Notes: generated from the sequence alone by a model not told the origin. Positions 33,501 to 45,849 are shown, counted from the stretch's first letter. The stretch is DNA of 64,000 bases from Strigops habroptila (GCF_004027225.2 NC_044291.2:11640707-11704706); one strand, 5' to 3'. Made by a program: numbers and translations.

Positions 33501-36500
33501 GTGTTTAAATATTAACTCCCTCTTCTATCTCTCTCCAAACTTCAGTTGATTAGCTGCAGTGTTGTAGTTCTGGGTAACCTGACTCATTAAACAAGCCAGA
33601 TGGATCTAGAAGCTTTTAAGAAAGTGGTTTAAAAACAGTTTTAATCGACATCTGTTGTAGCAGATGTAGGTGTTAAATGTGGAATATGGTGGTTGTTCAG
33701 AACAGACCACCTATAGGATGATGAGAGGTGTATCAAACCCAAGATGTGCCAGTGCTTGTTAACATTAATCATGCTCTGTGTGGGAACCCAAACGAGTCAT
33801 CTTGGCAGCTGGGGGGTTCTCTGGCACTTCTCTGTAGCAATACCCGCTGTTGGCCTCAGCTCTTCTGGAGGCAGGGGCCTGTAGGGACAGGACAAGAGGA
33901 ATGGCTTTAACCTGCCAGAGGGGAGATTGAGATGAGCTCTTAGGCAGAAGCTCTTCCCTGTGAGGGTGCTGAGGCGCTGGCACAGGGTGCCCAGAGAAGC
34001 TGTGGCTGCCCCATCCCTGGCAGTGTTCAAGGCCAGGTTGGACACAGGGGCTTGGAGCAACCTGCTCTAGTGGAAGGTGTCCCTGCCCGTGGCAGGGGGT
34101 TGGAACTGGATGAGCTTTAAAGTCCCTTCAACCCAACATTCCAGGATTCTGTGATTCTTCACATCAGTGGTCAGACAAGAGGTAGGTGAGGTGTGGTGTC
34201 CTTGGCACCCTGGCGAGGGAATACTGGACCCAGCACAGCCTCTTCCCTTGCACAGCTGCACCTGCAGTAAGTGCTATAGGTGCTCAGGCAGGACCAGTGG
34301 GAAGTTTTTTGTTCTCAGATTTATAATGCTCAGCTGGAAGCTGTGGCATGTCACAGCAAAGGTTACATGAAGTCTACAAATCTAATGGCTATCTGCTTCA
34401 CAGGGTCATTCTTAATCCTCCCCTTCCTCTGTCCTCAGTGAAGGTTGTTCAGCATCCCTAACATGTACCTGTGCTGGTTGCTTTTTCTTTCTTGCATATG
34501 GACGTGAGAAGTGAGCCATCAAGAGAAAGAAAATTTCCTTCTCGGTGCCAGTACTAGATTTATATTACAGTGAAAGTCATACCTGATGGTAGACAGTGTC
34601 CATGTGTAACCACGCAGCGAGTAATTAGCAATGGCTTGGGTGTTCTTGAGATCACCTTCAGTTTCCTAAACACCAGCAAGATGGAGAGGGAGGTACTGGG
34701 GACACAGAAGATCTAACATTGCCTTCCTTCGTTTCTAGTTTCGGGACCATGTGAAGAGTTGTGGCAGATCTAAAGTGCCGTGCAGATTTGAGGTTGTTGG
34801 ATGTGCTGAGGTGGTAAGAGCTCGTGTGTTGATGTTCATCTTGGGGCGTGTTTTCAGTTCCAGTGTTAATAACCTGCAAACTGCTGTTGGCCAAACTGTT
34901 ACAGATGCTTGCATTCAGATATTGGAACAAAGTGGTGTTTCAAACCCTTTCAAATGGAGCTTAACATTATCTGCTGTCCAAGAGTTGAGGTATCCAGAGA
35001 ATGAGCTCACTGTGGAAGGAAACTTCTTTTGTGAGGAACACCCCAAGTGCTTTGCTGCTCTGGGGGTTGTGCTGCTTTCAGTTCTAAGCACAGGACTGGG
35101 GCCAGGCCATTATTTCTCCAGCTCCTACTGGTGATGTTCATACGAATCCCTTCTTGGGGGGATTATATGAGGCTTTGTCCTTTGTTGCTGTTAAGTACAT
35201 CTGACAGAGCCCTTCTGGGGAGTACCAGAGGAAGGCAGAGCAGAGCAGTGGGGAAACGTTAAACATCCCCATTGTATGTGATCTGCAGCACCTGTAAAAC
35301 TAAACAAAAACCCCATCCCCAAACCAGTTTTCTTAACTATCTTTCTTTGGGCTTTACCCTTTATAATTTAAATCTTAGGTTGTGCCCTTGAGAGGAGGAA
35401 TTTGTTGTGTGGATGGCAACAGCGTAGAGTGAGCTTGCTGAATGGGGGATGTATTTCTCTTCATGTAGGTGGAAAAAGAAGAGCTGCTAGAACATGAAAG
35501 GAAGTGCTTGGCAGAGCATCTTTACATGCTGCTGAGTTTTGTGCTCAGCCTCAAGGCCGGGGCTGGAGACCTGAAGCCCCTTCCTGCCCTTTCCTCATCG
35601 CAAAGCGCCCCGCTACTGGCAGAAAACTCAGAGTCAGAGGTTTCCAGGTCCCTGGAGCTCCTGGGAAGATGTGAGGCCCTTGAGAGGAAAACTGTGACCT
35701 TTGAGAACATTGTCTGTGTGCTCAATCGGGAGGTGGAAAGAGTGTCTCTGACAGCTGAAGCCTACAACCGGCAGCATCAGCTGGACCAGAAGAAGATCGA
35801 AGCACTGAGTAACAAGGTGTGTAAGCACTGGCTGGGGCTTCCCAGCGCCGTGAGCAGAGGCTTTTTCTGTTTCCTTTCCATTTTATTAGCAAAGCTTCAT
35901 CACGCAGCCCTGAAACTCCACAGATCCAAAGGGCAGGACTAAAATGTCATCTGTGCCAGTGCCCAACCCTCAAAAGGCTCCTGGAAAAGACAGGGATTGA
36001 ACTGACATGTATAAAGCATTCAGATCTCTGCTAGTGATCTGAGTTGTGCAGATGCCGAGATGTTGTTCCCTGGTGAGGTTTTCCAATGAGAGACGGGTGC
36101 ACTGGATCTCTCTGGATCTATGAGGCTGCTTCTAGACCTTGCAAAAGGAGCGTAGTCATTAGTGCTGCACTGCAGCGTTGTGGCAGGCACGGTCTGGAGG
36201 TGTGAGGAAGTTGTCCCCACCAGCATGCTCCAGCACAGTCCCTGCTGAGCACTGCCAGCAGGGAGTTGTGCTCTTTGCAGCGTACCTGTGCTCTCTCAGC
36301 AAGGGAGCTGCCAGAACTGGTGCGATCCTCTTAGCCAGGAGTGATTGACCCTTTGGACACCTTGTGGGCTGGGTGTAGGTTCTTCTCAGTCCAGCTTTGC
36401 CGCAATGCTCAGTTGTTGGTTCCCCCCCAGCACTTCTTGTGCTGCTCAGGTAGCAGAGCTGCTCACTCCACTCACTGTGGGAAAGTTTCAGGTCCAAGCA

Positions 36501-39500
36501 CCGAGTTGTATCAATGGATCTTCTCCAGAGTGAGAGGGTTCAAGAGGGAGCTTCAGTGAATCAGCTTCTGATGCCAGGTTTCTCCCTCCTGTGATCACTG
36601 TCAGTTCTGAGGAACAGCTCGCACTGAAGAGTCGCCCTGAAAGGGATCATAGAACCCCAGACTGGTTTGTGTTGGAAGGGACCTTAAAGCTCATCCAGCT
36701 CCAACCCCCTGCCACGGGCAGGGACACCTTCCACTAGAGCAGGTTGCTCCAAGCCCCTGTGTCCAACCTGGCCTTGAACACTGCCAGGGATGGGGCAGCC
36801 ACAGCTTCTCTGGGCAGCCTGTGCCAGCGCCTCAGCACCCTCACAGGGAAGAGCTTCTGCCTCAGAGCTCATCTCAATCTCCCCTCTGGCAGGTTAAAGC
36901 CATTCCCCTTGTCCTGTCCCGTCCCTACAGGCCCTTGTCCAAAGCCCCTCTCCAGTGATGGGATGCTGGTGGCTACTGGATTTCTTGGGTCTCACAGCAG
37001 TACATGTTTCTAACCAGGCTGCACCGTGTATCGCACTGAGCAGGTCCGGCAGCTGGAAAGGAGCATTGGGCTCAAAGATCTGGCCATGGCCGAGATGGAG
37101 GAGAAGATCCGCAACATGGAAGCTTCCACCTACGATGGTGTTTTCATCTGGAAGATAACAGAGTTTGCCCGGAAGCGCCAGGAGGCCATCACAGGCCGCT
37201 CTCCTGCCATCTTCTCTCCAGGTTATTGCCTTTTGTGTCTCAGCTGGGTGTGGGATGTGTGGTGATGTCCTTCAAAAGGGAGGTGCTGCTCCTTCAGATG
37301 TTCTTCTGTTCTCTCGCCTTTTCCCCATGGACCCTGAGCAGCTCTTTTTTAGCAGTGGGCTAAGTGAAACTGGTGCTGAAATGGTGCTTTTTTGATTGCA
37401 GAAAACCCTTTTAATATCTAGTAATGCAGAATGCAACCTGGAACAGCCCAGCATAACCCTTCAGTAATATTCAGAGACCATAAAACCAGCAATAAAATGG
37501 TTAAGGAAGGGAGGAAATATATATTAGAGCCCCCAAAATACATTTTAGTGCCTAAAACATGGTGGTGCAAGAGACAATGTCTAAATACAGCCCATCCATA
37601 CTTAGGAAGTGCTTAAATACCTGTTGAGGGAAGGGGCTCTCCTCACAGAACTGCCCCAGCTCCACAGAACTCCCACCACTGTTCCTCCTGTTTCTAAGGA
37701 AGGACCTGATGGACAGTGAGCAGTGGGTTGTGATCTGGCCTCTTTGCTGAGGAAAGAACTTCCCTGGCTTGTGGCTGTGAGATGAAACCATCTCTTTACG
37801 TTGTTGCTCGGTGGGAAGCTCATCTCGCAGCAGAATGGTTGAGGAGGGGAGTTGGTGTTTGCCTGAGCATGTTTGCCTGAGCAGGAGTCACTGGGATTGA
37901 AGCGTGCTGGAGAGCTTTTCCAACCAGCCAGAGCTGTGTGCAGACCTGGAGCAGGTACCTTGCTCCTGGTGCTGTGAAAGAGCAGGTTGTGGCTGGGCCA
38001 CAGGATAAAAGCAGCTGAATTGGTTTAGAACTACTCTAAAGTCTGTGTTCTGGATGGAGGCTGCTCAGAGCCCTTTTCCTCTTGAAAAACTGAAAGAAGA
38101 AAGGATTCCCCCTCTCGAGGGGAACTGCATTGCTGCTGACACTGCGTATGGAGGCATTTCCTTTAGTCAGCAGCAGCCTGGAAACCCCCGCAGGAAGGGC
38201 ACTGGTTCCTTTCCCCAAATCTGCTTCAAATCTGGTTTGTGTGACTGAGAGAAAGGACTTTGATTCTTGCATCCTGCCCATGTCCCACGCCGTGCTCCAT
38301 TGCTGCGTGGCCTGAATGTCTGTAGGGGCTGCGGGTTGGAGGGAGGTGCTGGATGGAGCTGACTCTGCTCCTCTGGCCACGGGCATCCTACACTATGCCC
38401 CGGCTCCAGGCTCCACACGAGCTGATGCCATCTGTATCCCTGCGGCTGGGAGGGATCTGGTTTTCTAGGTTGGAGAATCAAGTCAGCTGGAGGAGGGATA
38501 TGTCAGAGCCCACGGGAGGGAAAGGGCTGAAGCCTCTGACTGCAGGAGGCTTCGTCTGCCCAGACACATGCTCCAAGCGCCCACTTCCTCCCAGAACTGG
38601 GACAGACACTCTCTGGCGGCAGGAGCAGGGCTCAGGGCTTTTATAAGCTGTTCCATCAAAGGGAAAGCTCCTTCGTGAGCCACCAGAAGCGTTTCGTGGT
38701 GCAGGTTGGTCTCTGTAATCTCCTGATGAACATCTCGTGTGTGGTGGTGGGGGTTGGGAGGTGAAGGTGCCTCTCCCTAATGCCAGGGCTGGCTCTGGAA
38801 GATCAGCACTTCTTTACCTTGCAAGTGCAAAGTACAAGGGCGCTGTTTCGTGCAGCAGCCAATTGTGGTGTTCAGAGCAGAGATCCTCACTGCTGCTACT
38901 GCTTTAGCTGGGGAGATGGGGCTGAGAAACAAACGCTTCTTGTGGAGGTGGGCTTTTTGTCTTAGGGACGTCAGTGGACTTGTGCTGTTCAGTGTGGGAG
39001 GAAGCCAGCTGAGAGGAGAGAGGCCGAGGCTGTGAATGGGATGAAAAGGGGAAATGAGTGTGTTTGGTTTGCATTTAAACGTCCAGGTGAGGAAATAGCA
39101 AATGAAATCAGTGTCACAATGAAGAGAAGGAAGCAGTTACTACTCACTCACACTGTGAGGACATGATGATTACCACAGGATTTTGCAAAGGGCAGAATCA
39201 TGAGTTCAGAAAGGCAAATGCACACGAGAAAGGCTTGTTGGAGCCTGAACAGGGACAGTCCAAAGGGAAGCTCCTGCTGGAAAGCCGCCCGCTGCAGGCT
39301 GTCTGGTGCCACTGGCAGCTTGCTGGGCTCTTGCTTTGCTTCTGATGCTCTTTACCCTTGCTGGGGCTGGTGGGAAGCATGATGCCCAGCTCACTGCTCG
39401 GAGCTGGGTGCACAGGGTGCTCAGGGTGCTCAGTGCTCTGGCTGCCTGGTTCCGTGTCTGGGTGTTCCCACCACTCCAGGGCCATCCCCCCTCCAGTTCC

Positions 39501-41806
39501 CTACCTGGCTTTATGCTCACAGGGTTGCAGGAGTGCTGAGGAGCCCCAGGGGGGCAGTGGGAATGCTCTGCTTGGACTAGCAGCGGGTGGCTTTGCCCTG
39601 AGCGCCCATGGGTGGAGAGGAAGGACTAGCTGGGGAGTGCAGGAGGGAAGTGGTGGCAAAGCCCAGTCTCTGGCTCCTTGCCCAGTGGAAGAGCACAGGA
39701 CCTGCTGCTGCTCGTCTGCCTGTTCATGGCTGTGCACTGAGCCCCTCAGTGAACAAGCTCAGCTCTGCCCCGTGCCCGCAGCGTGCTGAGCACCCAGGCT
39801 GAGGCACGGCACTGTGTGAGGGCAGCCAGGGGCAGGTCCCCTCGCAAGGCATGTTTCTGTGGCCCTGCGCAGGGCTGGTGTCAAACATGGGCATTCCCAG
39901 ATGAGATCCCAGAGCCCATGCCTGGCTGTGCCCGTGCCGTGCAGAGCGGCCGGGATCCAACAGGAGACCAAAGCTCATGTGTCTGAGCCCCTGCCCCCAC
40001 CAGAGGCAGCCAGCTTAGACAATCCCAGACTGGTTTGGGTTGAAGGAAGCTTAAAGCTCATCCAGTTCCAACCCCCTGCCACGGGCCGGGACACCTTTCA
40101 CTAGAGCAGGTTGCTCCAAGCCCCTGTGTCCAACCTGGCCTTGAACACTGCCAGGGATGGGACAGCCACAGGTTACAAAGAGGGTGCAGTGAGCACTGAG
40201 GATGCTCTACACCCAGTCAGGGGGTTTTGTTCCTGCTCATCAGCATTATCGCCATGAGCTGCAGCTCCTTCCGCAGTCAGGAGCAGCACAAGGTGGGTCT
40301 GGGAGGGTGCATTGGGAATCACCCAGCTCCTGGGTGCTCACTGCTCCAGCTCCAGCTCTGCCCAGGGTGCTTGTGCCTGCAGGGGCAGGAGGAGAGAGCC
40401 CCAGGGGTGTGGGGGCCCTGCCCCGTTGCTGCAGTGTCTCAGCTAGACCAGGGCCTTGGCACTACCTGACCCTGGGCTGTACCCAGGCCAGTCTAAGATG
40501 GCATCTAATTTGTTGTTTGTACCTGGTGGCTTTCCAGACCACCTCCGTGCTGCAGGTGCTTTAAGACGTGGACCTGGCTTCCTCCAGGATCCAAATGTCT
40601 CAGAGTCCAAAGGAACCTGGTGGTGCCAGGCCCTGCTGCCTTTGACCCTCCCTGTGTCTGTTTTGCCTCTCTGACAGCTTTCTACACGAGCAAGTACGGC
40701 TACAAGATGTGTCTGCGTGTTTACCTGAACGGGGACGGCACCGGGCGCGGGACCCACTTGTCCCTGTTCTTTGTGGTGATGAAGGGTCCGAACGATGCGC
40801 TGCTCCGGTGGCCCTTCAACCAGAAGGTAGGTCTGGGGCAGAGCCCACCATGCCCAGCAATGTGTCTCTCTAGGTTTGCACCCACTCAAGCTTCTAGATG
40901 CCGCTGCTCTGGCCTGCTTGGCGAGCAGAAGGAGGAAGGACTTTGATGGTTTGGCTGCCCAGGGGATGCCCCCATCGTGCTGAAGGCACCGAGGTTGCCA
41001 CAGGGCAGAGGCACAAGAGGGCAGAGGCTGCGGCAGGGGAGCAGCAGCGTGGCTGGAGGCAAGTGGAGCCTCTGCAGCAGTTGAGGGTGAGGGAAGGGTG
41101 AAGTGCCCCGTGCTCAGGGTGCAGCTGATGCTCACCCCGTGTCAGAAGCTCACATTGTAGTTCTGGGAGTTGCAGGTTTGTGGCACTCTTCGGGGCTGAG
41201 CAGGTGAGGTTCTGACGCAGGGAGGGGAGATGCCTCCTGTCACTGGGGGACATCAACACTGTGACTTGACAGAACACCCATGTGGGGTGTTGGTGCTGGG
41301 AGTTAACGCCATGCTGACCAGCCGCATGTTCTCACGTCGGGGTGACAGCCCTGTGCTGCCACCAGAAGTTTCCAGTGATGGGGCAGGATGTGGGAAAGGT
41401 TCTGCAGAATGTACTGAGGTGACGCTCTCCGTGGCCCTGCTGTCAGGCATTTCTCAGGGTTGTGTGTGTGTGCTGGGCTGTGGCTGTGGTGGTGCTTGTG
41501 CGTCTCACAGGCTTCCAGTGACCGGTCGCTGAGTTTCCATGTGCTGCTTGTTCATCTGCTCTTGCGTGTTTCCACCTTTCCCCACAGGTAACGCTGATGC
41601 TCCTGGACCAGAACAACCGGGAGCACATCATCGACGCCTTCCGACCTGACGTGACCTCCTCGTCCTTCCAGCGACCTGTCACAGAAATGAACATTGCCAG
41701 TGGCTGCCCCCTCTTCTGCCCCGTCTCCGTGATGGAAGCCAAGAACTCCTACGTGCGGGATGATGCCATCTTTATTAAAGCCATCGTTGATCTCACGGGC
41801 CTCTAA
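21595..41806 (+). CDS. TRAF2: TRAF2, TNF receptor-associated factor 2 (one zinc-finger exon not found)
   Basis: Cytoplasmic adaptor and RING protein that links TNF-family receptors, TRADD and cIAP1/2 to NF-kB and JNK signalling. Exons: 21562-21782 (Met at 21595), 22364-22442, 22794-22892, 32682-32753, 34739-34813, 35469-35816, 37044-37221, 40678-40826, 41588-41806. RING ligands are visible: C34, C37, C49, H51, C54, C57, C69, C72. Zinc-finger pieces, a coiled coil ([18 protein letters not shown]) and a complete TRAF-C domain ending [12 protein letters not shown] follow. Between EYE (22892) and AHDEVC (32682), mammals have ~54 residues (human ~123-176, including CHEG…CP.C) that I could not find; flanking phases are both 0. 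The exons seen give 468 codons. The 35469 exon is ~24 codons longer than in human, in a Ser-rich linker. The donor after 37221 is weak (G|GTTATT). Confidence 0.95.
24546..25002 (+). mobile_element. CR1 LINE 3' fragment, young long variant, TRAF2 intron
   Basis: 5'-truncated copy in the sense direction. It starts at GAGTCCAGAGGAGGCCACGG and carries the ~75-bp internal segment with CTTAGAGCAGCTCCAGTGCC. It ends at CTGAGATTCTATGA. Confidence 0.95.
29318..29387 (-). mobile_element. CR1 LINE 3' terminal scrap, TRAF2 intron
   Basis: Only the final ~70 bp of a CR1 3' end is present, in reverse orientation (GTTGGGTTGAAGGGACTTTA then CCCCCTGCCATGGG). It diverges more than the long copies. Confidence 0.8.
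30228..30685 (+). mobile_element. CR1 LINE 3' fragment, young long variant, TRAF2 intron
   Basis: Nearly the same length and the same 5' truncation point (GAGTCCAGAGGAGGCC) as the copy at 24546, in the same orientation. It ends at AATCTGTGGTTCTGTG. Confidence 0.95.
31496..31521 (+). repeat. (CCT)n microsatellite
   Basis: About eight CCT/CTC units with one interrupting TTC, in a TRAF2 intron. Confidence 0.85.
33875..34157 (+). mobile_element. CR1 LINE 3' fragment, TRAF2 intron
   Basis: Sense-oriented copy truncated at GGGCCTGTAGGGACAGGACA. It runs through the full 3' end to CCAGGATTCTGTGATTC. Over the last ~220 bp it differs from the copy at 47498 by only a handful of bases. Confidence 0.95.
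36647..36955 (-). mobile_element. CR1 LINE 3' fragment close to a TRAF2 exon
   Basis: Antisense-oriented copy with intact 3' end (ATCATAGAACCCCAGACTGG). Its truncated 5' edge lies only ~90 bp upstream of the exon at 37044, between the branch-point region and the previous intron sequence. Confidence 0.95.
40020..40171 (-). mobile_element. CR1 LINE 3' fragment, TRAF2 intron
   Basis: About 150 bp of CR1 3' end in reverse orientation. It runs from AATCCCAGACTGGTTTGGGT to GCCAGGGATGGGACAGCCAC. It belongs to the same young group as the other copies. Confidence 0.92.
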
Positions 41807-42398
41807 CCCTCACCTCCAGGAGCAGTGACCACAGAGCCAGCCCCGTGTGGGGCATCCCCCTCTTGTGCTGCACTTCAGGCAGGTCTCAGAGCAAGGAGGG
41901 GGCAACACGTGGAAGGGGCAAAGCCCTTCCCAGCAAGGGACCTTCACTTTGGGCGGGAATGAGGTGTCTGATGGGAACCCTCTTCCCTGGTGTCGGCAAG
42001 ACCTTCCTGAGAAGAGGTTTGGGTGGACGTTCACGGTTGGTGGGGTACAAGAAGATCTGCAGGGACTTGGGTGTCTGAACTGCTGCTGCCGCCTCGGCTC
42101 CCAGTGGAAACCAGCGCAGCTCTTACTCTGCCAGCTTAGTGCACATCTGCAGTGCTCTGTAGTAAAACAAGGGTTTGCCCGAGCTCCACCTTGTGTGGAG
42201 GTTTGGCGCAGCAGCCCACAGCGATCTCTGTGTTCCTGGAAGCTTCGTGCGCTGCAGGGCGCCGCCGCTCCGCGCCGCGGGGACGGGAGATGTGCGCTCT
42301 TCCACCGCTCTTGTGGTACCGCTGGTGTCTGCAGAGAGCGGTGCTGCTCCGCGCTGTGTGGGAGCACAGCCCCGAGTGTGGCCCTCGCTGTGTGTTTA

Positions 42399-42451
42399 GA
42401 ATCATAGAATCAGACTGGTTTGGGTTAGAGGGACCTTAAAGCTCCTCCAGT
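42399..42451 (-). mobile_element. CR1 LINE 3' terminal scrap in the TRAF2 3' UTR
   Basis: The last ~53 bp of a CR1 in reverse orientation (GAATCATAGAATCAGACTGG then GGACCTTAAAGCTCCTCCAG). If the 3' UTR reading is right, this piece is transcribed as antisense CR1 in TRAF2 mRNA. Confidence 0.88.
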
Positions 42452-43639
42452 TGTTTTGCTGTGGCCATGAGTGGCTCTGGAGGGGCAGCTGTCCAGGCTG
42501 CACTCCAGGCTTTGCTGCCTTCTCTGCCTGCACTTCCCACACCGGGGGCAGTGTCTGAACGTGCCCCCGGGAATGGTTTGTTGGTCACAGGAGGTGGCTG
42601 CTCACAGTGATAGTGCAGGAGCCTGCCCAGCGCCAGTGCTGCTCCTCTGGGCAGGAGAGTGCGCAGCAGGTGGAGGGTGGTCACGCTCCTCTTCTTCACA
42701 GCTCCCATGGATCAACCTTTGAGCCCCTCTTTGAAGTCTCCACATGGATCTTAACCTGCGTGTGCAGGGCCGGGGCAGGCTCTGCTGCTCCAGTGGGAGG
42801 AGGGGGACAGGAGCCAGCGAGGAGGGTCCACACTGGAGCAGGGGCTGAGCCAGGGGCTGGGAACCCCCCCGGCGCTGTGCCCCCCCGGCGCAGCTGCTGC
42901 AACCCTGCTGTGGTACGGGCAGGGCCCTGCCTGCTTCTTCCCAGGGGCCAATGGTCGATGACTGTGTCCACCTCACAGAGCAGAGTGGGGCTGGCAGCTG
43001 CCTGCACCCTGCCTGCTGCCTGCTCAGAGGTGGAGGAGAGGAGGCAGGATCCAGCCTTTGTGCACCCCCCTCAGCCTCTCCCGAGGGGCAGATCCAGCCC
43101 CGTGTTGCTGCTTTCACCCTGTTGCCTTAGGAGGAAACAAAAGCCAACCAAACCCCAGAGCTCTCACCCATGCTCCCACAGGCTGGTCCCAAGGGAGGCT
43201 GCCAGCCTGGAAATGGGGAGGAAAACCATTTCTGGGCATTCAGCTGTTGAGAATTGAGTGTATTTTATGGGGGGAAGGAGGCTTGGTGTGAATTGATGCA
43301 TCTTTGCTCTTGGGGTGCTGGACACCTGCTGCCCGCAGCAGGACCGGGGGCCTCTGGCAAAGAAGCACTGGGGGTGCTTGTGGAGACACCGGCTCGGGGG
43401 AGTGGGGGAGCAGGCGCGTCCCAGCAGGTGCCTGGAAAATGGGTGGAAGCTGCAAGTGAAGCTCAGGCTGGTCCCTCCCAGCCCCGGGGGCGCTGGGGCC
43501 CTGCCCCTGGAGCTGTTACTCGCGGTGCTGTGGCTGCAGCGTGTCCTGAGCTGTGCGCAGGGGCCAGGGAAGCCCCAGTGCAGCTGGGCGGCGGGAACAA
43601 GGTTTTGTACCTTGAGGATGGAGACTGGTCAGAACCACC

Positions 43640-43645
43640 AATAAA
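43640..43645 (+). terminator. TRAF2: TRAF2 poly(A) signal
   Basis: AATAAA in ACCACCAATAAAAGCTG, followed ~20 bp later by a GT-rich stretch (GTTGTTGGCTGG). Best 3' end for TRAF2. Confidence 0.75.
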
Positions 43646-43845
43646 AGCTGTTTGAAGAGCATCGTTGTTGGCTGGTTCACGGGCCACCGGGGCTTCAGCA
43701 GTGCAGGGGCAGGAGCACCTTGGCGGGGGGCGTCCTTCCCCAGTGTGGGTTTAGCCCTGCAGGGATGGTGGAAGCAGCCAGGGAGCTCAGCACCCCCAGG
43801 ACATGAGTGTAACGTCAGATTTGCCTTCCCAGTTGTGCAGCTCCC

Positions 43846-44090
43846 TCTCCAGCTTTCTTATAGGCCCCTTTTAAGTAACAGTCTTCCACAGCCTAAAGGG
43901 GTTACAAGAAATCTGGAGGGGGCTTTGGACAAGGGCCTGTAGGGACAGGACAAGGGGAATGGCTTTAACCTGCCAGAGGGGAGATTGAGATGAGCTCTTA
44001 GGCAGAAGCTCTTCCCTGTGAGGGTGCTGAGGCGCTGGCCCAGGGTGCCCAGAGAAGCTGTGGCTGCCCCATCCCTGGATTCTGTGGTTC
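43846..44090. mobile_element. Two abutting CR1 fragments between TRAF2 and FBXW5
   Basis: A ~30-bp antisense scrap (CTTTCTTATAGGCCCCTTTT) of the older CR1 type is followed by a sense fragment of the young type (43891-44090). The young fragment jumps from CCATCCCTGG straight to ATTCTGTGGTTC, so ~120 bp normally found before the tail are missing. It separates the two convergent 3' ends. Confidence 0.85.
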
Positions 44091-44259
44091 TCCTCCTCTC
44101 TTCCTGTCATTTCAGAGCTTCCTGCCTGCCCTCCACAGCCCAGGGCAGGCGGGTACAAGCTGCTCAGCTCGGTCTGGGCGCCGCAGCAACCACAGGCACA
44201 GCAGGATGATGCTTCTGGCCTCAGTTCTGCTTCAGCAGGAAAACAGACTCACATTGCAG

Positions 44260-45849
44260 AGATGCTTTAGCAGAATATTTATTCAATGCCATAGTGAAGA
44301 GCAAAACTCAGCACAAACATAACCCCTCCATGCCCTGCTCACTGTTACACTGAGCCAAGGGAGCAGATTGCACAATCCTGGGTGAGGAGGAAGGTCGAGG
44401 CTGTTCCTTTGCTGTGTGACGACCGAGTGCTGGGTGTGGAGCCTGTGCGCACACACAAAGGACTTCCCTATTTCTGGAAGTCCTACGATGACAGAAAACC
44501 TGAGTACAGGGGCTGTGGTTAAAGCCTCGGGCACCTGCTGGGGCACAAACCCTCCTGCTGAAGGGCACAGGAGCTGTTAAAGCCATCGATGTGCAGCAGC
44601 ACAGTGTTCACAGCCTCCAGGAAGCCTATTTGCAGCCCCCGGCTGAGTGGCACAGACAACTGCTCCCTGCTCCCAGGGGAGGCCCCAGACGCCTCCCCCG
44701 CCGTTGCCTGGGACATGGCTCCTTCCCAGGCACAGCCCAGAGCCCGGGAGCAGTTCCTGCAGCCCCATCCCGGCCAGGACAAGAGCAAGAGTTTAATTTT
44801 AGACCCTTAGATTCGGGTACCTGCTGCAGGGAGAAAAGCCTCAGGGCCAGATACAGTGAACACAGGTCCAAGTGCTCCAGCTCCACCAGCTGTGGGGGCC
44901 TCATCTCCAAACCCAGGGGGAAGCTTATTCAACTGTCATGTCAGGCAGAGGAGGGCTGCAGTCCCCGGGCACCCGTGGGGAGCTGCAGCCACCCATGGGC
45001 ACCTACACCCATTCACGGAGAACATACCAAGAGAACCTAAAGTGCCACGACTTGAGTAGTGTGGGAGGGAGGTGGCCACGAGAGCCACCAGCCATGGACA
45101 CAGCTGCCCCCCAGAGGGGACAGCAGAGCCCCTGCAGTAAGTGTGTTACCAGTGCCACAGCTTAGTGAAGTGCTACTGAGCAGAGGAAGGGAGAGGCAAA
45201 GCCAACACCACGTCACCACCAGCCTCCCCACGCTCAAGTTTTGCAACTGGCAAGATCAACATGTTGCCAACAGAAGGCATGGGCTGGGCAGTGGCTGCCC
45301 CCCCAGCCCTGCTGCCCTCCAGGGCAAAGATGCCCTCAGGGAGGAGGCACTGGCCTTGCCCAGCAGCCAGCCCAACTGCCTGGGGAGGTTTGGGACAAAA
45401 CCATGAATAAAACTATGTTAAAAGAGTCCTGCAGTGGAGCAGCGCTGCGCCGGGCTCTGCCAAGTGCTCTGCAGTGGCAGCTCTCGGCGAGGTCAGCCAC
45501 GTCCCAGGCTCACCAGTACCAGCACTGGGGACGCGCCTCAGTGTGTTCTTGGAGACCAGAGCTCACCCTGAGCGAGCTGTGACCAAGTAGCAGCGTTTGT
45601 GAGAAGCTGTGGGGAGCCCACCCTGCAGTGACCAGCTCAGGCTGCGTCTGCGGGGCCCAGGAGCGGGCCCTTGGCTCTTACGTTCTGTCTCTGAAGCAGA
45701 CGCTCCAAGGAGGAAGCAATTCCCGCTACCAGGGCCCCTCCTGACTCAGTGGATGGGATTCAGTGCCCAGAGCTTGTCTCTTGCGCAGGGCTCGAGGCTC
45801 TGCAGGCTCCAGAGGTGGCTGCAGTGAGAAGCTGCAGGTGGAGCCAAGT
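44260..45849 (-). other. FBXW5: FBXW5 3' UTR
   Basis: Runs from the stop codon at 45850 down to the signal at 44278. No other coding sequence is seen. A plus-strand AATAAA near 45404 is on the wrong strand for this gene. Confidence 0.6.
44278..44283 (-). terminator. FBXW5: FBXW5 poly(A) signal
   Basis: The plus strand reads TTTATT, so the minus strand reads AATAAA, about 1.57 kb past the FBXW5 stop codon. It lies 633 bp from the TRAF2 signal on the opposite strand. Confidence 0.7.

Larger units (their letters stand above)
41807..43662 (+). other. TRAF2: TRAF2 3' UTR
   Basis: From the TAA at 41804-41806 to just past the AATAAA at 43640-43645 there is no other signal of that kind on the plus strand. 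I therefore read ~1.85 kb of 3' UTR. It contains a CR1 scrap at 42399-42451. No coding exon is recognised in it. Confidence 0.65.

Noticed and set aside
37018-37043. Upstream acceptor for the TRAF2 coiled-coil exon
   Set aside because: Using the AG at 37016-37017 adds 26 bases and shifts the frame; the AG at 37042-37043 gives [12 protein letters not shown] as in human.
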